From UBA8389 sp942493385 (GTDB lineage: Bacteria; Bacteroidota; Bacteroidia; Bacteroidales; UBA1402): a DNA stretch of 64,000 nucleotides. The first letter of the stretch is position 1. Every line of letters begins with the position of its first letter. Below are positions 53,577 through 62,562 of the stretch, piece by piece. Below the pieces are notes generated by a model. The model was not told the DNA's origin. It saw nothing but the letters and a program-made list of their open reading frames with translations, and ran no database searches. Location: assembly GCA_942493385.1 (NCBI GenBank), contig OW818699.1, positions 3,658,001 through 3,722,000 of the forward strand, given 5' to 3'. Position numbers and translations under genes: made by a program.

Positions 53577-54389
53577 CTATAAATTACTTTTCCCTTTTTT
53601 CTTAGTATCTATCCATTTATCATGCAAATCAGCCCATTTTGCAGAATGCGCTCCTAATCGCGCCGCATTACGAGGATGACACAATGGTAATACTGAATAT
53701 TCTTTGCCATTTATTTGAATGGTATGAAGCCTACCATAAGTTTCTGGTGTATCACCGAACTGAGATAATTTTGTACGCTTGTCGAAGTCGAAGTAATGTA
53801 AGAAGTATTTTATCGGCAAATCCCCTAATAGAATTATTGTTTTTGCTCTTGATGCTTCTAACTCTGCTAATATCTCCAGATGCCTCTTCGGCGCATTATT
53901 CATAATTTCTTTCTCGTCAAATACAGGCACATTTGCAGGCGACAAATTGAACCGCTTAACGATTTCTTCTGTATAACAATTCTTCAACACCGCTAATTGA
54001 CCGAGATTTTGTCTCGATTCTGGCAATAGATCACACAACCATACCTTACTTCTATCAAGTTCTAGCGGGGTTAAAAATAGGTTATCTAAAGCCTTACCTG
54101 ACGGACCATTTAGATTATCATTTGCAGGTTCCAATCGCCCCAATTCATTTGGAATTTTAATTGCAGAAATGATTTCTTCGACACCCTCTCCTTTCCAAAA
54201 GATTGTTGGTTCGCTTGCTACAGCTAATGCTTGAACTTTGACTTTCCCATTACTGCCAATCCATCTTGCATGAACTGCACTTGCATAAACTCCTAGTACA
54301 AAAGCATCTTTGTTTGGTGAAGTTTCAATTTGATGAACATTAGTAAGTGGCTGTCCAAAAGGGAAATAATGATTGATCATAAAATGCAT
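53577..54389 (-). CDS. Uracil-DNA glycosylase-superfamily-like protein
   Basis: 270 residues. The fold hints are FVLGVYASAVHARWIG (motif-1 position), an N-rich segment NDNLNGPSGKALD, KVWLCDLLPESRQN, a Rossmann-like strand KTIILLGDLPIKYFL, and the C-terminal SVLPLCHPRNAARLGAHSAK with the H-P-R/S motif of UDG-like enzymes. Canonical catalytic motifs are not complete, so it may bind or process DNA without uracil excision. It is the last gene of the one-directional array that begins at 59618; its 3' end abuts the WYL remnant and no attC-like site is visible there. Confidence 0.6.
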   Translation of the reverse strand: MHFMINHYFPFGQPLTNVHQIETSPNKDAFVLGVYASAVHARWIGSNGKVKVQALAVASEPTIFWKGEGVEEIISAIKIPNELGRLEPANDNLNGPSGKALDNLFLTPLELDRSKVWLCDLLPESRQNLGQLAVLKNCYTEEIVKRFNLSPANVPVFDEKEIMNNAPKRHLEILAELEASRAKTIILLGDLPIKYFLHYFDFDKRTKLSQFGDTPETYGRLHTIQINGKEYSVLPLCHPRNAARLGAHSAKWADLHDKWIDTKKKGKSNL

Positions 54390-54408
54390 TTAGAATTAAA
54401 CAGAAGGG

Positions 54409-54472
54409 GCATCAAGGGCGCTAAACACCAAAGCTAAACTTTGGATTATTACGCATTAGGTGATGTTAGGGC
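54409..54472 (-). repeat. attC-like palindrome (weakest of four)
   Basis: On the minus strand it starts GCCCTAACATCACCTAATGC and has a perfect 6-bp central hairpin (CCAAAG/CTTTGG, 54428-54444). GCCCTAACATCA matches the start of the site at 58446-58517 except for two bases. The closing GTT side is not clear. It lies about 50 nt after the stop of the WG-repeat gene. Confidence 0.45.
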
Positions 54473-54523
54473 CTTGTATTATTTACTATCTTATAGGGAC
54501 ATTTTTATTATAAGCCATACACA

Positions 54524-55840
54524 TTAATCATAATCGATATCTCCTCCCGGATAATCTCCATCCATTCCATCAGTCAAAGCATCCCAAGTATCTGACTTCA
54601 AATCATTATAATAATTTTCATCAGTATTATCTTTCCTACCAGTTTCACCTTCATCTATAGTATTTCCATGTTTGTCTATATCCCGCCAATAGTATAGATT
54701 TTTGATCCTGGCTTTTCCATTACGAAATCCTCTATAAATGCGATCAGACTCAAAAAGTAATACTATTTCTCCCTCAAGATTAATAAAACCATCTCTAAAT
54801 GGAGACTTATTATCTCTAAATCCAATTAAATCTTCACCAAACGTGTTCGCATAAATATTAATATCTTTATTAATAATTGGTTCTAGCACAATACGCTCAG
54901 TTTCTATTGAAAATAGCCCATTTTGATTATCTTTTGAAATTATTAAACAATCATTAGAATTCAAACGAAAATTATACCCAATCTCTATGTCATCATAATC
55001 AAAGTTCAAGATAATTTTATTAAAATCTTGACGTGACAGTATACCTTTTTTCCCTAACTCATTCTTCGCAATGATTACTTTATCATTTAATACCAACTCC
55101 TTATATATTGGTGGAATTATTATTCTTTCATCATTATCCATAACAGCGATTAAATTATCCTTTTTTAGAAAAAAAAGTTTTTGCCAATCGTCATATTTTA
55201 CAAAAGAATATTCTTTGGAAATGTCTGACCAATAATCAAGGCTATCAAAATGGAGGAATGTAACAGTCTTATCCCCTTTTTTTGCAAGAATATAATTGGA
55301 TTCAGGGTGAAATTCAATTTCTTCATATTCTGGCTCAAATAATTCATTTCCATTAATAAATACAACTCCTAGAAATCCGTTCTTTACACCAACTGCTAGA
55401 TCACCCCAAAACTCACCTATCGCTTGCCAACCAACAAACAAAGTCTTACCTTCTTTTGTTGCTCCGTTATCATCATACAAATAGTCCTTTACAGGCACTC
55501 CAGCTATATCAATAGTAAATTTAAAAATTAATTGTCGACCTTTTGAGTTGGTTGGATAGGAATAAGTGACATCAAAAAAACTATTTTGTTTGTGAAATAT
55601 GGAATCATATATGCAGGATACAATTTCCTCATTGTCAACATTAACACATCCCCATTTTATTATGGCCCCACCAAATTTTGTCAATGCAAATGAACCCTCT
55701 CTGCCCTTGCTTATGATGCAACAAAACCTAAATAATCCATTAACAGGATAATCATCAATTTTAACTACTTCAAGAAGAATATTGGTATTAAAGTCCATTA
55801 AATATTTCTTACTATCAATTTCAATTATTCGCCGTTTCAT
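54524..55840 (-). CDS. WG-repeat protein
   Basis: 438 residues, AT-rich and acidic. No signal peptide is seen. From about residue 150 onward it contains degenerate WG repeats, each with a G-x-x-G/F..., I-x-P-x-Y pattern: KNGFLGVVFINGNELFEPEY, ERIIIPPIYKELVLNDKVII, QNGLFSIETERIVLEPI and FRDGFINLEGEIVLLFESDR. The C-terminus is rich in D and G (DGMDGDYPGGDIDYD). The function of WG repeats is unknown. The gene stands alone in a cassette-like unit. Confidence 0.75.
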   Translation of the reverse strand: MKRRIIEIDSKKYLMDFNTNILLEVVKIDDYPVNGLFRFCCIISKGREGSFALTKFGGAIIKWGCVNVDNEEIVSCIYDSIFHKQNSFFDVTYSYPTNSKGRQLIFKFTIDIAGVPVKDYLYDDNGATKEGKTLFVGWQAIGEFWGDLAVGVKNGFLGVVFINGNELFEPEYEEIEFHPESNYILAKKGDKTVTFLHFDSLDYWSDISKEYSFVKYDDWQKLFFLKKDNLIAVMDNDERIIIPPIYKELVLNDKVIIAKNELGKKGILSRQDFNKIILNFDYDDIEIGYNFRLNSNDCLIISKDNQNGLFSIETERIVLEPIINKDINIYANTFGEDLIGFRDNKSPFRDGFINLEGEIVLLFESDRIYRGFRNGKARIKNLYYWRDIDKHGNTIDEGETGRKDNTDENYYNDLKSDTWDALTDGMDGDYPGGDIDYD

Positions 55841-55958
55841 ATTTTAAGACAAGTTTTTATGCTTTAATAATTTCATGGAATTAGAATTTCACTACAGTAA
55901 GAACAAATTATCCTAAAAACTGGATATCTGCAAGGGTAAATATTCAAGTACTAAAGCT

Positions 55959-56024
55959 AAGAGTAATGTAGGTATCTAATTGGACGGGGTTTACTCTTGG
56001 CCGAAACGGGCAGCTATAGGCCGC
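55959..56024 (-). repeat. attC-like palindrome, degenerate
   Basis: On the minus strand it begins just after the stop of the lipoprotein gene with CTATAGCTGCCCGTTT, close to the right half of the sites at 57349 and 58446 (CTAGCTACCCGTT). An 8-bp inverted repeat AAGAGTAA/TTACTCTT (55991-55998 and 55959-55966) follows. Confidence 0.45.
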
Positions 56025-56029
56025 AATTT

Positions 56030-57298
56030 TTATTTTTCTAGTAATTCGTCAAACAAGTCTTTTATTCTCATACGAACTAAGTTCTCATCATAAAGGGGTT
56101 TTATTGTTACGAATTCAAAATCAATGGCAGTTATTGTTCCCTTACTCGGTTTATTTGAGTTTGAATAGTAGAAAACATACTTATCGCCAACTTTGTATTT
56201 CTTAATGAAAATATTATAATAAACTTTATCCTTTTCCTTTTGAATTGAATCAAGCTTGTCATTTTCAATTTTCATTGTTTCATTAATTTTTTCATCTTCC
56301 AGTAGTTGTTCAGATAAACGTGATTTAGCGATAGTATCTTGTTTGACATTGCCAAAAATCGATTTATCCGATTTCCTTTTAACATTTTTAATCATTACGG
56401 AATTGTCTTTATTTGCTAATGAATCTAAAGGAATTTTAGATTCTACTTTATCAGATTTCTTGTTAGCAGAATAGTAATCAATTTCATTATCCATATTGTA
56501 TTTTACATAAAACATATCAGGAGACGCAATTTTAAAAACCTTTATTTGTTTCATGGTTTCATGTCCACATATTGTCTCATATTCTAGTTTAAAAGCTTCA
56601 CTTTCAGGACAGTTTGATATTTCTTGAACATAAAACCCATTATCTACTTTTTTAGAATCAGCTGATTCTCCTAAAGAGTAGGTAATCAAATTTCTAAAGA
56701 TATAAGGGCTATTTTCCAATGAAAATTTTATTGGTATTTTCTGTTTTTTTGTTGGAGTTAATGACATATCACAATCTCTGTACAAAGAATTATTTATAAT
56801 ATACTCAGATATGTACTTTACAGAATGTGGAGGTATAAAAACATCTTTTTCTTCATGTGTAGTTACAGAATGACCTGATGATGACAATCGATTTGAGGTT
56901 TTAGAAATGGAAGTTATTTGCCCCAAAGCAGCACTATTTACAATTGCAGTAGATGTTGTGCTTGAATTTGTAGATGAATTTAGTAATGATGTTGTACTTG
57001 AATAAGTAAATTCTCTGTTTTTGAAGTAATCATTTGCGAATCCATTTAATACAAAAAAACATTTATCAAGTTTGATTTGAATTATTTCGTCTGTTTTATT
57101 AAGAAAGGTAAAACCAACATTTCCTCCTTCTGACCAGAAATCATAGATAACTCTACAATCATCATTTTCAAAAACTAATTTATTATCAACTTTAATAATA
57201 TCACCTATAGGAGCGGTTTTATAAAATTGATAATATAAGCTTGTACAAGATGACATAACAATCATCAATACGACAAAATAATAAATTTTAGTTTTCAT
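56030..57298 (-). CDS. Lipoprotein of unknown function
   Basis: 422 residues. A lipoprotein signal is clear (MKTKIYYFVVLMIVMSSC). The mature part has a beta-rich N-terminal half with a run of S and T (about residues 100-130), two cysteine-containing segments and a C-terminal ~120 residues that are lysine-rich and helical. I do not recognise a family. It is a single-gene, AT-rich unit flanked by attC-like palindromes. Confidence 0.65.
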   Translation of the reverse strand: MKTKIYYFVVLMIVMSSCTSLYYQFYKTAPIGDIIKVDNKLVFENDDCRVIYDFWSEGGNVGFTFLNKTDEIIQIKLDKCFFVLNGFANDYFKNREFTYSSTTSLLNSSTNSSTTSTAIVNSAALGQITSISKTSNRLSSSGHSVTTHEEKDVFIPPHSVKYISEYIINNSLYRDCDMSLTPTKKQKIPIKFSLENSPYIFRNLITYSLGESADSKKVDNGFYVQEISNCPESEAFKLEYETICGHETMKQIKVFKIASPDMFYVKYNMDNEIDYYSANKKSDKVESKIPLDSLANKDNSVMIKNVKRKSDKSIFGNVKQDTIAKSRLSEQLLEDEKINETMKIENDKLDSIQKEKDKVYYNIFIKKYKVGDKYVFYYSNSNKPSKGTITAIDFEFVTIKPLYDENLVRMRIKDLFDELLEK

Positions 57299-57348
57299 GG
57301 CTTTTAGATTAAACTTGCATTTTTGAAATGCGATTCTAATATGGGCAA

Positions 57349-57420
57349 CAACGGGTAGCTAGGGCGCTTGGGACCAATTTATTTCATTGGCTTACTGTGG
57401 TTTAGCAAGTGTTATGCGGC
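57349..57420 (-). repeat. attC-like palindrome
   Basis: On the minus strand it runs from GCCGCATAACACTTGCTAA to CTAGCTACCCGTTG, directly after the stop of the next gene (57430). TAAC pairs with the closing GTT side and GCTA with TAGC, with one unpaired base, around a central near-hairpin (GCCAAT/ATTGGT). It is closely similar to 58446-58517. Confidence 0.65.
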
Positions 57421-57429
57421 GTTATTTTT

Positions 57430-58395
57430 TTAATTTTCTTTAAATTCGATTGCCTTTTCAACAAGCAAATTCAATAATGATCTTAACTCAAATTCAGATT
57501 CAATTATCGACCTAGGAATCTTTATCACCGGAACAAAAAAATCGCCAAATTCATATCGTACAAAATCAATTGCATTGATATTCAGGTAACTTTCAAATAA
57601 TTGAATCTGTTGATTCATTATTGCTTCTTCAATCTCGTCATTAAACCAAAACCAATAATCACAATAAATAAATTTGTCATCAAAGGGTAATTGGTCGTCG
57701 CAATATTCATACAATCCTAAAAGGGTCTCATCCTTAAAGTAGATAGGTATATCAATAAAAGGAGAAGTATTATTTTGATAAAAATTCCTGGTTATTTTCG
57801 GAATACTTGAAATTGTTGAAACATCTTCACGAGCAGAGAAAATATCATTTATTCTTTCCAATATACCCTCTATCCACTCAGTACGTTCGATTAATGTTCG
57901 ATTACCACTGCTTCTAAAGCTATTCCACTCGTTCAATTTTATCTTTAGATCAGCGACAGTTACCAATCCAAGCTCGTCATAATCTTCACGGAAAGTCCGA
58001 ATTTCTATCCCAGCCAAATTAGCAGAAATTTTTATATCTTCACTTACATCTGAACCAATTAACATCAGCTTTGGTGCAAAATAATTTTTGTTAAATTCAC
58101 CAGACCAAATATCCTTCTCATTGTCGCCAAGTGACAACAATAATGATCTATATTCCAATATCTGACCAATATTTTCTCTACCAAGTTTACCTTGTTTGAG
58201 TTCAATAATTACAGGTCTATCATCCCTTGTGTCCTTAAAAAGTAGATCAATAAATCGGCAGTTTGAATTCCCGATATTTATCTGTCGTCCAGCCTGTCCT
58301 TGACTTCCAAAAATCTTTGGGATGATGTATCGTTCATTAATCAGCCATGGACTTTCATAAATAAGATCCTCGATGTCCTTTTCTCTTAATTTCAT
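57430..58395 (-). CDS. Predicted PD-(D/E)XK nuclease-like protein (NucS/DUF91-type)
   Basis: 321 residues from the ATG at 58395; an upstream TTG is less likely. After a helical start (LREKDIEDLIYESPWLI) there is a nuclease core: RFIDLLFKDTRDDRPVIIEL, continuing ELKQGKLGRENIGQILEYR. This gives the D...E-x-K pattern with a following Q-x-x-E-Y, as in NucS-type and related PD-(D/E)XK enzymes. The C-terminal third has FWFNDEIEEAIMNQQIQLFE and no motif I know. It would cut DNA, possibly in defence; this is inference. It stands alone between two attC-like sites. Confidence 0.65.
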   Translation of the reverse strand: MKLREKDIEDLIYESPWLINERYIIPKIFGSQGQAGRQINIGNSNCRFIDLLFKDTRDDRPVIIELKQGKLGRENIGQILEYRSLLLSLGDNEKDIWSGEFNKNYFAPKLMLIGSDVSEDIKISANLAGIEIRTFREDYDELGLVTVADLKIKLNEWNSFRSSGNRTLIERTEWIEGILERINDIFSAREDVSTISSIPKITRNFYQNNTSPFIDIPIYFKDETLLGLYEYCDDQLPFDDKFIYCDYWFWFNDEIEEAIMNQQIQLFESYLNINAIDFVRYEFGDFFVPVIKIPRSIIESEFELRSLLNLLVEKAIEFKEN

Positions 58396-58445
58396 ATTTC
58401 TAAAATATTGCAATGAAAAATGGCAGTGCGTTTTATAATTCTGAC

Positions 58446-58517
58446 TAACGGGTAGCTAGGGCGCGGGAAACCAATCTATTTCATTGGTTTACTGTGGCTT
58501 AGCTGATGTTATAGGGC
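58446..58517 (-). repeat. attC-like palindrome, clearest copy
   Basis: On the minus strand GCCCTATAACATCAGCTAA opens and CTAGCTACCCGTTA closes the site. TAAC/GTTA, GCTA/TAGC (with one extra base on the left) and an 8-bp central stem AAACCAAT/ATTGGTTT pair. It starts 6 nt after the stop of the gene at 58524. Its first ten bases are the exact complement of 59668-59677 at the other end of the same unit. Confidence 0.7.
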
Positions 58518-58523
58518 GTTTTT

Positions 58524-59618
58524 TTAAAAAGGGAATTCGTTATATTTTTCTAACTCTGAATAAAATACTTCTGATATTTTTTCGGGAACACTTGCTCTAA
58601 CATACGCCTCACATTTTTCTATTTTATCTTTCTCAAAATTGCTTAACAAATTATTGTATACATTTAAATATGAGTTTTTCTTATCACCTTCTACATAATC
58701 TGAGTGCCTAACGATTTTAATTAACAACTCGAAAAACTTATCTTTTATTGCATCGGGATTGAGGTAAATTCCAAGATGCAAAAACGCTTTTTGGTATTTA
58801 GTTTGATCAATTTTTACATTCCATATTGTAATTTGATTCATTGTATTGTAAATGTAAACCAATACTAGTTCCTGTTCATCTTTTGTAAGTGTATCTAAAT
58901 TGTTACCAAACAAATCAAACAAAACGATAATATGTTCTTCCTTGCCCTTTTCTACCTCTTTCAATAATCGCTTGCAGAATTCACCAATATCAGAACTTTC
59001 CAAATTTGATTTTAGGACGTCTATATATCTATTATACCGATAAAATAGGTTATCATTATAATCGTCAATAAATCTATCAACAAACATATTTGAAAGTCTA
59101 ATTTTCTCGTAATGATTCAATTTTTGCAATAAATTTGGGAAAATTGAGAAGGTTGAACTATCGACAATAATCTTGTTATAAATATCTTCTGCTTTATACC
59201 CGTACTGCTTTAGATAGTTCTCTCTAATTTCTTTTAAGACAATTTTTACAAGACTAAAAGATACAATTGCAGTTTCATAATCGACATTCTCATTTGTTCG
59301 AATCTCTCTACCAGGGTGTATCAAATTTCTATAATCCTTTATTACAACTGACAAGTCTTTTGATCTCTTAGAAATAAGTTGTACAGACTCTGCTTCATTA
59401 ATCAAATCATTTAATTCGAATCTGTATAGCTTCGCAAGTGTTATATCTTTTGGCAGATTATGTATGAAAAATTCTAACAGCATTGCTTCAATTATACTTC
59501 CAGACATAATCACAGCTGATTTTGATAACTTGTGATTAATACATTCTTGTAATTCTTCAAAATCTCTTTCAAGAAGACTTTTAAATTTGATATCAGCAAT
59601 AAAATCAAAATTTTCCAT
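58524..59618 (-). CDS. Protein with HEPN/DUF4145-like N-terminal region
   Basis: 364 residues, AT-rich, cytoplasmic and mostly helical. The N-terminal ~130 residues (ECINHKLSKSAVIMSGSIIE, then VVIKDYRNLIHPGREIR) contain an R-N-x-x-H-P motif typical of HEPN/DUF4145-like helical bundles, some of which are RNases of toxin or defence systems. The remaining ~230 residues are helical repeats without a motif I recognise. It is the first gene of the cassette-like array. Confidence 0.6.
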   Translation of the reverse strand: MENFDFIADIKFKSLLERDFEELQECINHKLSKSAVIMSGSIIEAMLLEFFIHNLPKDITLAKLYRFELNDLINEAESVQLISKRSKDLSVVIKDYRNLIHPGREIRTNENVDYETAIVSFSLVKIVLKEIRENYLKQYGYKAEDIYNKIIVDSSTFSIFPNLLQKLNHYEKIRLSNMFVDRFIDDYNDNLFYRYNRYIDVLKSNLESSDIGEFCKRLLKEVEKGKEEHIIVLFDLFGNNLDTLTKDEQELVLVYIYNTMNQITIWNVKIDQTKYQKAFLHLGIYLNPDAIKDKFFELLIKIVRHSDYVEGDKKNSYLNVYNNLLSNFEKDKIEKCEAYVRASVPEKISEVFYSELEKYNEFPF

Positions 59619-59667
59619 GTTTCTTTCTCATTAATAGTACAAAACTTGAAATGCGCACTTCTAAAAT

Positions 59668-59677
59668 GCCCTATAAC
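59668..59677 (-). repeat. Cassette-start core site
   Basis: On the minus strand this reads GTTATAGGGC, 50 nt before the start of the gene at 59618. It is the exact complement of the opening of the palindrome at 58508-58517 at the end of the same gene, as an integron cassette start pairs with its own attC. Confidence 0.55.
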
Positions 59678-59713
59678 AATACTGTAAACGAACTCTATTA
59701 TTAATATCCATTT

Positions 59714-62560
59714 TTAATCCCCGCCTATCCCACTAATAAACGTCTCCACAAACCCCCTAATCTTCGCGAGTATGCGTTCCCCAACAGATTTCCTCAACAA
59801 CACCGTCGGCTTCTCCCCCTCAATCAAATCCAGCACCTCATCCCTCAACGGCTCCCGTTCCGAGAACAAATAATCCCCAATCACCTTATTCACCTTCACA
59901 TCAGACAAATTCTCCTCAGCACACAGCTTATCAAAGGCTGCCTTCCGCTCCGCATTCCAAAAAGACTCAAATTCATTTGGTATCTCATCCGCATCCTCAA
60001 TCGCAGCCATATTCTCCCGTATAAACTTCTCAATCAGCTCCCTCTTACTCCGCAAATGCGCCTCCCCAGCAATCAAATCCACAATCTCCTTCCGCCTCTT
60101 ATCTGCATCCGGATGCCCAATCAAATTCGCCAGCAGCGCCAATATATACACCACATTTATCTCATCCCGATGAATCAACTCCAGCTCAAAATCCACATCA
60201 TCCAAAATCGAAACCTTCTCCTTTTGCCTATCAGAACGAACTTTATCGTATAAATCCAGGTATTTGCTCTTGTAATCTGCAAACGCCTGCTCCGTCATTT
60301 CCAAATGCGAGAAATCAAAATCCGCAAACGTCGCCAGCACATTCTTGAGCCTCATCAACTCCCTGAACGCCTTGATAAACTCCAGCTCTTCATTCTCATC
60401 GCGCAACAAATTCACACTATCCACAGTAGGCGCAATAGCAAGCAAAGACGAGAAAGCAACATCAAACTTAGCTACATAATCCTCATACGGCTCCACCAAA
60501 ATCACATCAATCGCATCCTTATTACTAAACAACGTAATCGCCTCATCCGTAGCCTTCTTCAAATTCCTAAACACCACGATATTCCCCTGCGACTTCTGCT
60601 CATTCAATATCCGGTTCGTCCGCGAATACGCCTGAATCAAACCATGATACTTCAGGTTCTTATCCACATACAACGTATTCAACGTCGGGCTGTCGAAACC
60701 CGTCAGGAACATATTGACCACCAGCAAGATGTCTATCTCCCGCGCCTTCACCCGCTTGGAAATGTCGTTGTAATAATTGTAAAACGACTCATTATCGCGC
60801 GTCGAATAATTACACCCAAACAACGCATTGTAATCCCCAATAAACGCCTCCAACTTATCCCGACTATGCGCATTCAAGCCATACAGCGCCTTGGATTCCT
60901 CCACGACCGAAACCTCTTCCGGCAGAAACCCATTCGCATCCTTGTCGTCCTCATTGGCAGCATAGCTAAAAATCGTCGCCACCCGCAAATTATGCGTACC
61001 AGCAGCCTTAGCAGCCGCAAACAACTCATAATACTTTATCAACGTCTCCACACTATTCACACAAAACATCGCCGTGAAATCCTTATTGTGCGTTTTCCGA
61101 GCATGATTAGAAATAATGAAATCCACAATCTTGCCCAACCGCAGCGGCGATTCCATCAGCTCCTTCGTGTCGATGTCTTCCACCTCGATGTCCACCTCCG
61201 TCTGCGAATCCTTCCGCTTGTAGCGACCCACGTATTCCACCGCGAACTTCAACACATTCTCGTCCTTGATGGCGTCGGTGATGACGTATTTGTGGAGGCA
61301 ATCGCCAAAGAGTTCAGAAGTGGTCCGCTTGCCCATCTCGTTCTTGATGGAATTCTCGGCAAAAATCGGCGTGCCGGTGAAGCCAAATAGCTGTATATTG
61401 CTGAAATAGGCCTTGATGCGCGCATGCGTTTCGCCGAACTGGCTCCGATGGCATTCATCAAAAATGAACACAATCCGTTCGTCTCGCAGCAGCTCCATGC
61501 GGCGTTGGTGGCGCGTCAAACTGATGGCCGTGTTCAGCTTCTGAATAGTGGTGACAATCAGCTTCGTATCGTCCGAGAACTGGCGAACCAGCGCATTCGT
61601 GTTGTCGGTGCCGTCGATGCTGCCTTTGCTGAAGCTGTTGAACTCCTTGGTGGTTTGGTAATCGAGGTCCTTGCGGTCCACCACGAACACCACCTTGCGC
61701 ACGTGCAGCATGTTCATGAGAATCTGGCTCGCCTTGAACGAAGTCAGTGTCTTGCCCGAACCCGTGGTATGCCAGATGTAGCCGTTCTTGGTCGTGTTCT
61801 TGACCCGCTCAATCAAGGCTTCCACCGCGAAATACTGGTACGGGCGCAGCACCATGAGTATCTTATGTGCCTCACTCAGAACGATGTACTTGCAAATCAT
61901 CTTGGAGATGTGGCAGGTATCCAGGAAGCTGAACGCGAACTGCTCCAGCTGCGACACAATCTTGTTCTCCCGGTCGCTCCAAAAGAAGGTCTGCTTGAAC
62001 GACTGAAACCTGTTGTTGGCGTAATACTTGGTATTGACCCCGTTGCTGATCACGAAAATCTGGACGTACTGGAACAATCCGCCGTTTGTGCCGAACGAAT
62101 GCCTTTGGTACCTATTTACTTGGTTGAACGCTTCCTTCAGCTCTATCCCGCGCCTCTTCAGCTCAATCTGCACCAGCGGCAACCCATTGATTAGCAACGT
62201 CACATCGTACCTATTCTTGTACGAACCCTCTACCGTAACCTGATGCGTCACCTGAAACTGGTTCTGACACCAGTTGTCCTGGCTGATGAATTCGAAATAG
62301 AGGCTCTCCCCGTTGTCCCTTACAATATGCTGCTTCTCCCTGAGTATCTTGGCCTTATCGAACACCGACCCCTTCGACAAAATATTCAGTACTCGGTCGA
62401 ACTCTTTCCTCGAGAACAACACGCCGTTGTGTATCTCCAACTGATTCTTCAGATTGCTGAGTAAAGCTTTCTCGTCAGCGATGGCCACTAGGTCGTAGCC
62501 CAGCAGTTGTAGCTGCTTGATGAGGTTGTCTTCGAGGAGGAGTTCGGGTTGGGTGGTCAT
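59714..62560 (-). CDS. hsdR: Type I restriction enzyme R (HsdR) subunit
   Basis: 948 residues, near the usual length of HsdR. The N-terminal nuclease has RYDVTLLINGLPLVQIELKR (D...E-x-K). The helicase core shows GYIWHTTGSGKTLTSFKASQ (Walker A), FVVDRKDLDYQT, VTTIQKLNTA, FIFDECHRSQFGE (DECH box), FTGTPIF and FLTGFDSPTLNTLYVDK. A helical C-terminus ends IRGFVETFISGIGGD. It translocates DNA and cuts remotely when the target is unmethylated. It starts 2 bp after the hsdS stop. Its last 30 bp recur at the end of the AAA gene (46303-46332). Confidence 0.96.
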   Translation of the reverse strand: MTTQPELLLEDNLIKQLQLLGYDLVAIADEKALLSNLKNQLEIHNGVLFSRKEFDRVLNILSKGSVFDKAKILREKQHIVRDNGESLYFEFISQDNWCQNQFQVTHQVTVEGSYKNRYDVTLLINGLPLVQIELKRRGIELKEAFNQVNRYQRHSFGTNGGLFQYVQIFVISNGVNTKYYANNRFQSFKQTFFWSDRENKIVSQLEQFAFSFLDTCHISKMICKYIVLSEAHKILMVLRPYQYFAVEALIERVKNTTKNGYIWHTTGSGKTLTSFKASQILMNMLHVRKVVFVVDRKDLDYQTTKEFNSFSKGSIDGTDNTNALVRQFSDDTKLIVTTIQKLNTAISLTRHQRRMELLRDERIVFIFDECHRSQFGETHARIKAYFSNIQLFGFTGTPIFAENSIKNEMGKRTTSELFGDCLHKYVITDAIKDENVLKFAVEYVGRYKRKDSQTEVDIEVEDIDTKELMESPLRLGKIVDFIISNHARKTHNKDFTAMFCVNSVETLIKYYELFAAAKAAGTHNLRVATIFSYAANEDDKDANGFLPEEVSVVEESKALYGLNAHSRDKLEAFIGDYNALFGCNYSTRDNESFYNYYNDISKRVKAREIDILLVVNMFLTGFDSPTLNTLYVDKNLKYHGLIQAYSRTNRILNEQKSQGNIVVFRNLKKATDEAITLFSNKDAIDVILVEPYEDYVAKFDVAFSSLLAIAPTVDSVNLLRDENEELEFIKAFRELMRLKNVLATFADFDFSHLEMTEQAFADYKSKYLDLYDKVRSDRQKEKVSILDDVDFELELIHRDEINVVYILALLANLIGHPDADKRRKEIVDLIAGEAHLRSKRELIEKFIRENMAAIEDADEIPNEFESFWNAERKAAFDKLCAEENLSDVKVNKVIGDYLFSEREPLRDEVLDLIEGEKPTVLLRKSVGERILAKIRGFVETFISGIGGD
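59727..59756. repeat. 30-bp direct repeat, right copy (hsdR 3' end)
   Basis: This is 29/30 identical to 46303-46332 and encodes FVETFISGIG close to the HsdR C-terminus. It is the right boundary of a 13.4-kb accessory block. Confidence 0.85.
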
Positions 62561-62562
62561 AA

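Noticed and set aside
60305..61390. A 361-codon plus-strand frame within hsdR
   Set aside because: It is the antisense shadow of the conserved HsdR helicase region and has a low-complexity basic composition.
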